Shown piece after piece: positions 23,934 to 35,740 of a stretch of 64,000 nt of DNA (positions within the stretch are counted from its first letter, which is position 1; each line of letters opens with the position of its first letter). A program made the translations under genes and the position numbers. The notes under the pieces were generated by a model. That model was given only the letters and a program-made list of their open reading frames with translations, searched no databases and was not told the DNA's origin. The DNA lies in contig JALECJ010000255.1 in NCBI GenBank assembly GCA_023515745.1, positions 1,064,001 to 1,128,000 on the forward strand. Direction: 5' to 3'. This DNA is from Amoeboaphelidium protococcarum (lineage: Eukaryota; Aphelidiomycota; Aphelidea).

Positions 23934-24320
23934 GAAAAATAAAAGGCAATAATATATCAAATCTAGAAGAGCATTGTCTTTTATCCTCAACTTGTCAAAA
24001 CCGTTTCAATCAAAACTTCTCCATTTTTCCAGTTGGCAGCCTCAGCTGAATGTTCGGCTGATCGAGTGCCTCTTCCTTCAACAAGAAAGAAGCAATTTCA
24101 ATTGCAGCTGCATCACAAGGCTGTATTTCTACCTAAACCACACAAGAATATTTAATGAACACCTTTAGGAAGATTTATAAAAGAGCAATTCTAAAAAATT
24201 TTCAGCAAGAATAATGCTTTATGCTTCAGATCTGACTGGACAGGGCCTCCTTCAACAATAAGCTCTTTGATGTTCTAGTCTAATATGATACTGGAATTAG
24301 AGGCATACTACTTGAGAAAA

Positions 24321-24953
24321 ATGGCTTATATGATAGCAAGAAGTCTGATAGAATTAGAAAAAGTTGTATTCGAGTTTCCCTGTGTACGTTAGCCGGTGTT
24401 GAGGATAGGAGTTCGTGATGTCCAAAAAGAGACGAAATTAACGGAGTATCCATTCACAATGAACAAGTCGGAGGATGATTTTTCAATTGCGATCTTTCAA
24501 GGCTCGTATAATCATGACTTTTATTCCTCCTAAGATATTGATTCACATCTGTTGTATGTTAATCATCAGGCTAAGCGTAATTCGAGTACATTCTGCACTA
24601 ACGAAGAAGTCGCCTTGCTATCTAAAGCTGGTTTGAGCACCAAGGACATTACGGAGGTAGTCAATACTAAGTTGTCATAGGCTGGCATTCAATGTTAAGC
24701 AAGTTACTAGCGGATTGACTACAAAAGGAAAAAGTTGGCGCCTGCTGGATTATAAGAGTCGCCACCAGATATTTTGATTTTTTTGAAGTAGAAGTAGGAG
24801 ACTTGCGATTGGAAAATTTAACTCAACACAGACGACGACTAGAGATTGTAATCTATATTCTGGATGTCTCCTAATATGGCTTAGCTGCTACAATAGAATG
24901 GCGATGTTGTGGTAGTTGGCACCACTTACAATTTAAACAGATTAGAACAGTGA
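24321..24953 (+). pseudogene. MULE-type transposase, decayed
   Basis: A 210-codon frame with the layout of the region before and into a MULE DDE domain. There is a FAR1/WRKY-like N-terminal part with Cys and His residues, then DILIFLKQKQETCDWKI and SIFWMSPNMAQLL. Next comes GDVVVVGTTYNLNR, where the family has D-V-L-x-x-D-x-T-Y-x-T-N-R. The first catalytic Asp is Gly here, and TGA follows six codons later. Debris of the remainder seems to continue in broken frames to ~26050. It is a dead copy, lying between two tRNA-Arg genes. Confidence 0.5.
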
Positions 24954-26326
24954 ACTATCAATTCTAGTTCAACAACAAGCATAATGTCACACTAATTACA
25001 GGAAGAATGCGATGCGTTACGTGCACATGACGTGTTGTTGTTAAGAAATGAGGCGTATCATATGTTCAAGTATAAGCTATTGTCATACTTCTCTTCTTGA
25101 AAAAAGCGTGCAAGTTTGCTCTAATTGGCTTGAGTTAGGAGTTATTGTAGTTATACATTGCGTCTATTGTATGAAATAGTTGCATCATCCGAGTCCATAT
25201 TTGAATAGAGTTGCCTTTAGTTACTTTGCTGAAATTCAAAAGTATGGTCAATGCTAATTTTATCATGTGCTACGCGATATCAGTTGGAATATGGAGAAGT
25301 TTTGCGAGTGGCATTTCGATTGTAATGCGCAATTTAAACCTGTTTATCAAAGGCCACATGTTTGGATTCGCATTAGAAGGCTCTAATGAGGTGGTTGTGA
25401 AGACAATACCAAAGATATCCAAGCCAGCGGACTAGACAAAGGCGGTGTCCATCAACAATCTTCATTCGAAAGAATGCGTTGGGCCTAGAAATATTCCCAT
25501 GGGCGAGCATTGGATCAAGAAACTTCCCTGTATATTTAGGAAGCAGAAAACCATTGTAAGCCAGGGATAGGTGGCAGTATTCGATGCGGATTGTTTTGGA
25601 GCCTACCGAAAGTCCCAAAGCGGTGTATATCCGCCTACAACTAGGTGCTATTCATGCGACAACGCTGCAAAGAAGTCAGCTGGCAAGAATGGTCAGCTTT
25701 AGAGAGACTTGCATAAGCTTCGCAAAATCTTATGCGAAGTTGTTGGCTGCAGCTCCAAGTCAGCGATGGGCATGCTGATTTATGAAGAGTTTATCTACTG
25801 CGCCGCTTAGAATAAGAATCGACTTTATGCGGCAAAAGTTGAAAGGTACAGTAATAACAAATAAACTGGCAATTCCAGCTTTACAGCGGGCAAGCCCTGG
25901 TGCTTCTAGAAGGCTGTAGAGAGATCTTGGAATCGTTCGAAGACATGACAATCAACGCCATTCAATGTAAGGATGTGTCCTTAAAGATTGATCTGCCTTG
26001 GTAGGAAACAGCCAAAATTGACTTTCTACTTCTCGGACCTATTGTAATAAATACGCGTGTGCCTCGGATGTAGAACTCATTATTAAAGCAACTGGTGTTC
26101 TGGCTAGTCTGTCTGGAGCTTGATCAAGGCCACAACAAGTTAGATTTCTATTTTTCGGCTCTGCTAGGTATCGTTACATGTCAAGATATGATGAGGACAC
26201 TAAACTAATAAGAATTTAATACCAAATAGTGGTATTTGATACCATTTTGAAGTGCAAAATCAGGGGCTAATCTAGACTTGTTTTATAATGCTGCTTCGAA
26301 AATCGTATTTGTGTACAAATGGCGCA
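24954..26326. other. Broken continuation of the MULE remnant
   Basis: Protein-like stretches on the plus strand (for example 24985-25100, 25110-25240 and 25580-25780) are interrupted by TGA codons and frame changes. No catalytic motif can be aligned. I see no intact gene here. Confidence 0.35.
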
Positions 26327-26398
26327 ACGTCATTGGCGCAATGGTAGCGTACTTGACTTCTAATCAAATGGTTCACAGTTCGAGTCTGTGATGACGCG
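26327..26398 (+). tRNA. tRNA-Arg (anticodon TCT)
   Basis: A 72-nt cloverleaf. The acceptor acgtcat/atgacgc has an A-C mismatch at position 1. The anticodon loop is cttctaa with anticodon TCT at 26359-26361 (reads AGA). The T arm cacag-ttcgagt-ctgtg is identical to that of tRNA-Arg(CCT). A T6 terminator follows at 26401-26406. Confidence 0.88.
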
Positions 26399-26598
26399 TC
26401 TTTTTTGGTTATATTCAATATATAAATGATGTATATGTTATTTTTGGACATTCCAACTATATATTTCAATTTAATATTGATGATTGTTAGATTTAAGTTG
26501 ATTGTTCAATTTTGTGATTCGTGATTCGCTTCAATTTTCTCAACAATTTTTATCGACAAAATTTGCCATCCGCTATAATATTCGCTTAATAACCAGGA

Positions 26599-28869
26599 AT
26601 GACTAGGACTGCTTAAAGATTGTATAAAACATAGTATGAGCCGTATGACATTTAAGTCAAAATGATGGATGCTCTGTATGAGTGCATTGGCAAGCACAAG
26701 GTTGGCCTGTTCGCCTCGCCCACAGGAACGGGCAAAAGTTCCTCTCTGCTCTGTGGTACCCTGCAATGGATAATAGATGAGTAGGAATCTATACCTGAGC
26801 ACTTGCAAGGGGAGGAAGATTGGGTAGTTGAGCATCTAAAGCGAAAGAAGCTGGCTATACAACAAAAGCTTTCAACTTCATAGAATCAAAGTAACGACTT
26901 GAGACATGCGATCAAGCGCGTAAAGAAAGTTGAAAATAACACTTTGGGCGGAGATGATGATGATGATGATGATCTTCTGCCTGAAGACTATGAAGAAAGT
27001 TCTCTGGCGCGTGCTAGACGTCTCTATGAGTTGCTAGATGAACCTGAACCTGCTGATGATTCAAATCAAATCAGATTGATTTTCTGCTCCAGGACTCATT
27101 CTTAACTGAATTAGATCGTGCACGAGCTACGCGGCACTGGATACAATGTCAAAGGTGTGACGCTGGCCAGTAGAAAGAATTATTGCATCCACCCGCAAGT
27201 TAATAAGTTTAATGATGTTTTGCGTCTGAATGATGCGTGTAAAGATTTGATTTAGAAAGAGCAATGCTCTTACTATGATGAGACATTACTTTAGCAATAT
27301 GCTGATCTGAGTGAGCCATTAGATATCGAGGAATTGGTTTAGTATGGCAAGCGAATTCACGTCTGCCCATATTATGGAAGTTAGAAAGCCATTTCTTCAT
27401 CCACAGTCATCACCATGCCTTATAATTTTCTCCTGTCCAAGTAGTCTCGAGATGCAGCTGGTCTCAACATTAAAGATTAAATTATAGTAATCGACGAGGC
27501 GCACAATGTTTTGGATGCGATAACTTAAACTGTAGAGTGCCCAGTCAAGTTTATTGATATTGCGGCTGCTTTGTAGTCTCTTGAATTGTATCTTGTCAAG
27601 TATCACTCCCGATTAAAAGGTGTCAATATGGTGTATATAAAGTAATTGATCAAGTTTCTGAAAGAGTTTGATGGTGTTAGTTCTTCTTCGACAGAGAATG
27701 TTTTCCAGATTGAAGATTTCCTGTTGACTTGCAAGCTAGAAGACTTAAATCTACATCGAATAATCGAGTACTTGGAGAAGAGTAAATTGCCCTTCAAAGT
27801 GCTCTAGTTTTAGGAATAGTCCCAGGCTCAAGATTTGGATGCGCGACTGAGCGCTTATACTTCCAAGTATCAGTCTCCGCTTCATCTGATATCTAGATTT
27901 TTGCAATCTCTCACCTATCCATCTGCTAGTGGCCGTGTAATAAAGACTGAGGACTCGTTTAAATTTTGCCTTCTGAATCCATCAGAGCTCTTTGCAGACG
28001 TGGTGAGAGAGGCGCGCTGTGTCATCTTAGCTGGCGGTACTATGGAGCCGGTGGATGAGTACTTGAGCATCATCCCTACAGAGTTTCATGATGACATTTT
28101 CAGGTTCTCCTGCGATCACATTATCCCTCCTGATAATCTGTGCTTGATATCTCTGAAACAAGGTCCTAGTAAGTAGCAACTACATTTCACGTATGAGAAT
28201 CGTAGTAATGAGGCAATGATCAAGGAGCTCTTTGTCACACTGTACAATCTGACAAGTGTAGTCCCTAATGGCCTTGTAGTCTTCTTCCCATCTTACAGCA
28301 CTATGGACAGTATTTTGGCGTCTTGGACTAAAGATAAGTTTATGGATAGACTGAGCAAAAAGAAGGATATCTATACAGAGCCAAAGTTGCAGCAGGACCT
28401 CGATAACGTGTTTAAATCATATGGAGAATCTGCATTGTCTTAGAAAGGTGCAATCTTGTTTAGTGTGGTTGGTGGCAAAATGTCGGAAGGCATCAATTTC
28501 AAGGATGAACTATGTCGTTGTGTTCTGATGGTTGGATTACCGTATCCCTCTATTGCTAGTGTGGAAATTCAAGTCAAAATGGCATACTTGGATGATCAAA
28601 AGCGTTCCAATCCTCTAGGCATCAGTGGCAAAGAGTATTATGAGAATTTGTGTATGAAAGCTGTCAATTAGTCAATAGGGAGAGCCATTAGGCATAAAAA
28701 TGATTATGCTGCCATAGTCCTGGTTGATTAAAGGTATGATAACGATAAGATTGTTAAAAAGTTGCCTCACTGGATGACGACGAACATGCATCGACTAGAG
28801 ACTTTTGGTGAATCAATGATCACTCTAACTAGATTTTTTTAAGCAAAGCGTAAGACTGAGATGAGATGA
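26599..28869 (+). CDS. CHL1: Chl1/DDX11 DNA helicase (XPD-like, Fe-S)
   Basis: A 756-residue superfamily 2 helicase acting 5'-3' in replication and sister-chromatid cohesion in the nucleus. The N-terminal YEPYDIQVKMMDAL is the Q-motif region and supports ATG 26599 rather than 26662. Walker A is [10 protein letters not shown] (~residue 40), motif Ia FCSRTHSQ, DEAH box [10 protein letters not shown] (~residue 299), motif [11 protein letters not shown] and motif [16 protein letters not shown]. Four Cys between motifs Ia and II (NYCIHP, DACKDL, EQCSYY, HVCPYY) fit the Fe-S cluster. An Asp7 run lies in the insertion after motif I. It is somewhat shorter than yeast Chl1 (861). No intron. Confidence 0.95.
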
Positions 28870-28900
28870 TATTAAAAACATTCTGTATATATTACATATT

Positions 28901-29467
28901 TCATGTGCTTCCAATAATTTGCTTTGAAATAATTATAAACGTGGTTTTGTTATTGTCATCATCTTGAATGCCTTCAATAATCAGCTAAAGCGATGGATAA
29001 ATGTCCAAACATATTTTATTGCATATCGCAGCAGAGTTACGCGTCTCGCTGACTTTGAGAGCAGCCTGAGCAGTGCTTGAGCATTCAACAACGTTCCATT
29101 CGGAATGCGACGCCAGAAATCTACGACACTACTTAAAAGCTTCTGGATGAGAGTAGACTGAGGTGACTTCAGTAGCATCTTTATGCTGGCTCAATAAACA
29201 ATGATTTATGGCAATCGTCACTTTGCTACCATTAATAACCAATTCATCTTTAAATTACTCCAGTAGTCTCTTTGTTATTTCAATGTCACCAATCTGAGAG
29301 TTGTAATACGGAACTACGCCTTGATCAACTTCGCCGTAAAGCACCAGTCGAAACACGTCCTAAATAGACTGAGCCTCTTCAAACTATACATCCTATCTGT
29401 CTCTAAATAGCTCCAACGCAGCTTGCTAAGAGTATGTACCCCGCGGGCCAAGAAATCCAACTTTCAT
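28901..29467 (-). CDS. PHA2: Prephenate dehydratase, catalytic domain only
   Basis: A 188-residue enzyme making phenylpyruvate from prephenate in phenylalanine synthesis. The N terminus MKVGFLGPRGTYSQQAAL is the family start. Then VVPYYNSQIGDI fits the P-x-x-N-S motif, VYSHPEAFKQCRRFL follows, then STAQAALKVSE and GIQDDDNNKTTF, in family order. The protein stops about ten residues after that last motif, so the usual C-terminal ACT domain that senses phenylalanine is missing. Several Gln are TAA/TAG. It is tail-to-tail with Chl1, 31 bases apart. Confidence 0.88.
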
Positions 29468-30237
29468 TACTATAGTATGGATAAACGGGAGTTTCTTAAG
29501 CTGAAAACGAACCTGAAAATGGTTAAATGTACGCATTGTATTAATCAACTAAAAAGGGAGGAAATGTAATAGAAATTTTGAAAAGAGTAGATCAGATTTC
29601 TCTGGCTTTCCATTGTGGAGCAGCGACTCCACGTCGGTAATCTCGTCATTGTCGATCAGAGATCTATATACCATTCAAATCATCATATCAATCTTTATAA
29701 AAACAACCTCATCCACATAACTAAAGATGAGATCAACGATACTCACATGAGATTCAACACCTAATAGGTAAGTACTGAATCTCACGGCCATGATCATGAT
29801 TCTTGGGAGCCAAATGTAACAAGGTGGCTGCTCCTTTCAGCATATTATCGCGCTCAACTCTCACAAAGATGAGAGGCGCGTATAATTTCTGAACTAGTAC
29901 ATCAAATCATTTCATGATTTTTCACCACAAAGGATGGATCTTATTGAAAGAGAAGAGAACCGTCTAAAGAACGCGGCTTAAATTGTTTGACTGAATTTGA
30001 GCAATTTTCTTCGGTTTGTCGATTCGCCTTCGTTAAGCTTAGCGACCTAAACGATTATCACGCCTCGATGCAGCACAAGCTGAAGCGCGTCTTGCTTACG
30101 AAATTTCTTCATCAGTTTCAATCGTTCCTACCAACAACTGCTTTGTCACTGCTTAATTTATCATATCCTTCATATAAATTTCGACTTCGTTTCAAATATA
30201 TTGTTGAGTAGTTCATAGTTTACTGTAAAATAGCTCA
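29468..30237. other. Intergenic, one unassigned minus-strand coding-like stretch
   Basis: The minus strand around 29760-29910 reads as ~50 codons of plausible helical protein, then reaches TGA; no splice could be fixed and no family recognised. The remainder is A/T-rich and presumably contains promoters of both neighbours. Confidence 0.3.
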
Positions 30238-31098
30238 ATGAAACATCTTACGATTGATGCTGACGGATTCCCTGTATCGGCGACACTGTTTGAACCCGAT
30301 GATGCACCGAAAGCAGTGGTACTGATTTAATCTGCGACTGGAGTTAAGCGATAATTTTACCGACGATATGCTTAGTATCTGATGGAGTAAGGCTGCGCTG
30401 TACTCATATATGATTATCGCGGCGTGGGAGATTCTATACCGGATAATGGGCTTACTACAATCCATGCTGACATCAGAACGTCGTGGGCTGTCATAGATTA
30501 AGGAGCGGTCACCAAGTTCTTAATTGACCGATATCCGTCAACACCTCTTTATATGGTTTGCCACTCTGTAGGTTGCCACATTACTCCAATGAATCCGTAT
30601 ATTAACAGAGTTCGCCGTGTCCTATTTGTGGGCGCCAACTCTGCACACTGGCGATATGCTCGATCTAGAATGTCATTATTGGCATTTCCATATTATGTCG
30701 CAGCGACTACCAAACTACTCGGCTATTTCCCAGCGAGTAAAATTAACTTATGTGACGATCTCCCTAGCGGTATAGGATATGATTGGTCAAGATGGTCTCG
30801 CTTTAAAGAGTATTGCACAGTGGATGCGGAGATTAATGCTGCATACAAGGCATTTCGAGTTGAAAGTCTCAGTCTGTGCTTCTCCGATGATCATCTGTGC
30901 CATTACGAAGCATTTAAATCCTGGGTGGACTTATTCAGTGACGAGCCAGGTAGAAAGCCTCGGTTACGATACTTGACTCCCGCTGATGTCGGGTTGAAAC
31001 GCGTAGATCATATGGGCTTCTTTTATGACACAAACAAGGAGGCTCTATGGGTACCATATACGTAATGGCTACTTCGCAGCGAATAGGCTAAATTGTGA
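30238..31098 (+). CDS. Alpha/beta hydrolase, COG4757-like
   Basis: A 286-residue protein matching the pattern of the serine-hydrolase family typified by bacterial COG4757. It has QSATGVKRQFYRRYAQYL (oxyanion region), YDYRGVGDS, the nucleophile elbow CHSVGC in place of G-H-S-x-G-G, and a late Asp/His region (GLKRVDHMGFF). Substrate unknown. The early Gln of VLIQSATG is TAA. The related proteins I know are mostly bacterial, so a past transfer is possible, but it is intronless like most neighbours and already uses TAA/TAG as Gln. Confidence 0.75.
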
Positions 31099-31424
31099 GT
31101 TGGTCCTCTATGACTTGGTTTTCAGTTTCTTTACATGATTTTCCCCTCTCATTGAATAGGAATCCTCTTACAAGTCTCAATTTGTAGTGCGATATCAGGT
31201 TTACTTGTTGAACAAATGCGCCGTATTTAAGTAAAATTGAACTTTCGGTAATAGTTCTAACCAGATTCAAAGTAAATAGTCAACAGTGTATGTTCATAAA
31301 GTTCAACCGTTAAAGCGATGGCTCATAACTTTCCCTTTTTCGATCTTTAAAGAGACTTGTCTATTACGCATTATTTGATCAGTGCGTACTCCGATTAATC
31401 ATTTATTAACTGTGATATTTAGAG
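31099..31424. other. Intergenic
   Basis: No coding or RNA signal seen. It is the probable promoter of the palmitoyltransferase. Confidence 0.4.
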
Positions 31425-32918
31425 ATGGAAGTTATAGATTTAGTAAAGAAGAATAATGCTGAAGATGTGCGATAATATATTGCAAATATCGATTAGATGG
31501 ACATTCTTCTGCATAAAGACGAACATTAATGCTCAGCGATGCACTATGCAGCGCACAATAACAATGTCTTGATTATGAAAATGCTTACAGACTGCTGCAC
31601 TAGAATTGATTAATCTTAGATGCACCTGCTATTGAATACCGACTCTGATATTACACCGCTTCATTTCGCTGTGAATAATAAGAGTTTTCATGCTGTCAAG
31701 TTTCTTGTGAGATAAGTTGGTGCTATTGATCTACAGCGAAAGGATATTTTTGACAAGACTGCATTGGATATGGCATATGATAACATTCCGATTCTTTTGG
31801 TTTTACTACAGGCTATGCACTAATAATCTCTGCCGATCAATCCACATCAAGTTCCTCCTATAGTAAGGCACCTTGTAACATCGAATATCTAGGATTCGCG
31901 GGGATACACACAGAGTGATTATTAACATGTAAGTATAGAAGAATAAGGTAGATCAATGTCTGCGGCTGAGAGTCTCCGTGATGCTTCAGCTCCTTATAAT
32001 CTCAAGGCTATCGATCAAAGTTATCCTGGCAACAAGTTAGTCTCATTCGCCATCCCTGTTGCGCTTACTCTGATACTTATATTGCTTATAGACAAGGTTA
32101 ATGTATTCATACTGTATGCTGTGATATGGATGTTGATATTTGCCTCCCTATGGCTATATGTGTGGTATTACAAGTTGCCGTCAATGCAAGTATTATCCAA
32201 TACTAACGCATCCATTTCTTTTGTCATATCTCAACTGGCCGTACTCTTTGTCTAATATGTATACATTGTCTCTTCAATATATGCAGAAGTATCACTTACA
32301 TATGCTCTGTGGATTGTATGCGTTCCCTCACTGCTATTCGCGCTCACCACCTGGTCTCTATATCGAACTGCTGTCACTGATCCCGGTTGCAGTCAACTTC
32401 CATCTAATGTGGGTTAATTAAATCTAATAGAAACTGCGGATAATGAATGGAATGTTTGTACAAAATGTCTCGCTGTGAAGAGTGATCGAATGTACCATGA
32501 TAATCATTCACACCGTTGCGTGCAGCGATTCGATCACTGGTGTCCATGGACATACAATTCTATTGGTCTTTAAAATCATCGATATTTTATCTACTTCTTA
32601 GCTGGTCTTGTGGGTGGATGTATCACTTTACTATAGTTGTATTCGCAGTTCTTTAGAGTCTACGCGGGGGAAGTGAGCAGATCGTTTTATGCTGAATTCT
32701 ACTTTATGATACTGCTCGCGGTAATGTGTGGTCTGCTCTTGATTTTCTAGCTGTACTTCATAGCGATTAATATGACAACGTTGGAATATTAGTTGCAAGT
32801 CTTCCGATCAGGAAATAATCCTCATGATGCTGGAGTTATTGGCAATCTTAGGATGTTCTTTTGCAATCCACTTTAGTCATGGTAATCCGCATCTAAGTAG
32901 AGCTATCTACCTTTATGA
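31425..32918 (+). CDS. AKR1: Ankyrin-repeat DHHC-type palmitoyltransferase (Akr1/ZDHHC17-like)
   Basis: A 497-residue multi-pass membrane enzyme attaching palmitate to cysteines of target proteins. The first ~130 residues hold ankyrin repeats (AMHYAAHNNNVLIMKML and TPLHFAVNNKSFHAVKFL are clear units). Six hydrophobic helices follow, with the catalytic Cys-rich domain at residues ~344-388: CTKCLAVKSDRMYHDNHSHRC, then FDHWCPWTYNSIGLQNHRYF. The active tetrad is Asp-His-Trp-Cys rather than Asp-His-His-Cys; yeast Akr1 has Asp-His-Tyr-Cys, so this substitution fits the Akr branch. It is shorter than Akr1 (764), with fewer repeats. Single exon. Confidence 0.9.
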
Positions 32919-33253
32919 CCAAGTTCCGCTAGTATATCAATGCGAACATGGATGATGATAATATATAAATGTAAATTTGCTTTACTCATAATGTAGAATC
33001 ATCAATGGAGAGTTTAATCAATTTTACCTTGATCTGTACAATTTCAACTGGTGAATGAATAGTCAACAACATCATTTTGTTCCCACGATCAGATAGATGC
33101 GCGTCGGAATTGACGTTTCTCGCGGGAACTTTTTTTCTATCTCTTCCTGCTCCTGACTGACAAGGTGTTACTCAACGTTGATACGTTTACGTGATTTACT
33201 ACTTTCTGGTGGTTATTATAACTAATATAAATAGCATCGCTCTGTTCAAGAAG
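32919..33253. other. Intergenic and possible unseen 5' end of trehalase
   Basis: In the trehalase frame, 33178-33253 reads as a hydrophobic Val/Ile/Tyr-rich stretch like a signal peptide, but has no ATG; a small first exon could supply one. Nothing else is seen here. Confidence 0.3.
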
Positions 33254-35644
33254 ATGGATTAGCATTCGATCTACACTAATTAAACAATTTTGGAGATCTT
33301 TGGTGGCCTCTTTAAAGATTCCAAGGTGTTTGTGGATAGCTGTTTGGTGGTTGAACCTGCTCAGTTTCATGCTATCCTTTTGTAAGAGTATTATCAGCGC
33401 AATGGTAGCAGCGATGACTCTAACACCACTCTGCATGAATTGTACAACAAGTATTTCAAGCCTCCGCATGAATCGTATGCTCCTCATGCTCTCTCCATCG
33501 TTGATTATGGCAGCCAAGATGAGCAGAGTATGGTTGAACCTGCTCTGCCTGCAGCATCATCGCCATTCCATGACTGGTCCAAATTCCTATTTAAAGTGTA
33601 TCGCCTACTGTTGAGACATCCCAAGCTGGTATCTGATGGGGAGCGGCGATGTATTACCGATTCTCTGATAAAGACAGAGTATCCCTACGTGGTGCCTGGC
33701 GGTAGATTCACAGAGGCGTATTACTGGGACACGTTCTGGATGCTGAAAGGGCTGGTATTGCCTCATCGTGCTGGACTGGACCAGCTCTTAGTGGGAGATC
33801 AGGTGCGACGTGGAATTCTACTGAATATGAAGTAGTTTGTGTTGCAGCATGGCTTTGTACCAAATGGTAATAGGATCTACTATCTTAATAGATCTTAGCC
33901 GCCTCTACTTACTCTCATGGTTGTGGATGAGATGAAGCGATTATAATTTGATTAAGCTATTTAGCTACTACGCGAGATGATTGAAGCGTTAGATAAAGAG
34001 TATCAGTGGTGGATGAATTATAGATCTCATAACATGTCTGCTACTGATAGTATTGCTAAAGTCAATGTCAATGTCTATAATGTTAGTAACTATGATCCTA
34101 GACCGGAATCGTATAAAGAGGATCTGCATCTGTGGAAGTAGATTAATAGTAGTGGTATACGATCATCATCCAGTTTATACTCTTCAATTGCCTCAGTGGC
34201 TGAATCTGGATGGGACTTCTCTTCTAGATGGTTCGATTCGACAATGTATGACAAATTGGATATCAAACTTGCCTCTTCTAATCCATAGTCTGTCGTTCCT
34301 ATAGATTTGAATTCTATCATGCTTGCCAATGAACGTTATCTTGCTCGATTTCATTTATTACTTGAATGCTTAGAGTTATAGTTACCTGGTGAGCAATGTC
34401 AGAAGATTTATGACTAATTCATTGTGGATAATCTGCATCGTGGCCAATCTCTGGACTCTGTGGTTGAGCAGTATTAGTACTCTAACAAGACTGGATCTTA
34501 GATTCAAGCAACGGACACTTCTAGAAAGTGGAATAAATATCGCTCGTATTATTCGCAATAGTTGAGGCAGAGGAGTAGGTACATTAATGAGAAAATGTTC
34601 AACTCTCAGACGGGCGAATTTTTCGATTTGGACTTGAACACGGGCTCATAGAAAGTGTATCCATATTCCTAATACCTCTCAGTATTCTACCCACTCTGGC
34701 TATAAGTGTACAATTAATCAGACACTGCGCAAGTTGATCTTATTGAAAAGTCTGTCGAGCGTGCACTTCAAGACTACCTCAAATATCCTGGTGGTATACC
34801 GTCATCACTGGTGCAGAGTGGCGAGTAGTGGGATCTGCCTAATGCATGGCCTCCCCTGGTGTGGATTCTGACTGAAGGCTTGTTAAATCTACCACCATCA
34901 TCTTTTGCCTCTTCTGATGTTGTCAATAATAATAGTACTACCGGTCGAGCGAATCAGTTGGCCCAGAAATACGTACCTCTCATCGTATAGCAGTGGATAA
35001 ATACTACGTATTGTGGATGGAGGCTGGCTAATCCGCGCAAGCACGTTCCCACTCATGATGAATACGTCCAGACTCTGGTTAAGCGAGACTTGGGCTTATT
35101 ATCATCACCTTCCTCTGGTTAGTCGCAATATTCTAATAATAGTAAGGGAAACTCATCGAATGCCCAACCGTCATCATCATATTCATCTATGCCTGGAATG
35201 TATGAAAAGTACGATGTCACTCGGATCGGAGTGCCTGGTATAGGTGGCGAGTATGTAGTGCAAGATGGATTTGGATGGACCAATGGTGTGGTGTTGGATT
35301 ACTTGAGACGATTCAGTAAATGGGACAATCGAAATCACACATTACCCGGATGGTTTAGCTATGATGGTGAGCTGGAGATGCTTTAATGGCAGGATGGTTT
35401 ATAACTGCCTAGTGATTCATTTTGTGGAGTAAAATCTGCATCGAATAACAACACTTCCTTGAAAGATACTGGTGTCACTTCTGGTGGAGGATCAAATCCA
35501 GTAGCTTTGTAAATAATCTTATCATTCGTCCTGGTAGCTTCAGTAGCTGCTGCCATTATAGCTGTAGTTGTAAATAGAAACAGATGGAGAAAGAGTTAGT
35601 AGTACCAGTAGATTGAAGAGTATGAATTTAGTACTAAGCCTTGA
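33254..35644 (+). CDS. Trehalase, GH37, with C-terminal membrane anchor
   Basis: A 796-residue hydrolase splitting trehalose into two glucose units, probably at the cell surface. GH37 signature 1 is [20 protein letters not shown], signature 2 is [19 protein letters not shown], and the glycine-rich end is [23 protein letters not shown]. The protein carries Ser/Asn-rich insertions (around 34150-34270 and 35105-35190). Near the C terminus lies a hydrophobic helix ([13 protein letters not shown] region, ~residues 752-775) followed by a basic tail, fitting a type I anchor. A matching signal peptide is hinted upstream but lacks an ATG. Many TAA/TAG Gln codons, one exon as called. Confidence 0.93.
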
Positions 35645-35740
35645 TTACTCTCTGTACAATATATGCTGATGAAAAATTGATGGTAAAAGCTTTAATTACT
35701 GATCATTTTGTTAAATAAATACACACATGTTACGTACTAT

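Noticed and set aside
33390-33415. gcgcaatggtagcagcg inside trehalase resembles the A box of the tRNA-Arg genes.
   Set aside because: No matching T arm or acceptor stem follows, and the stretch codes conserved protein.
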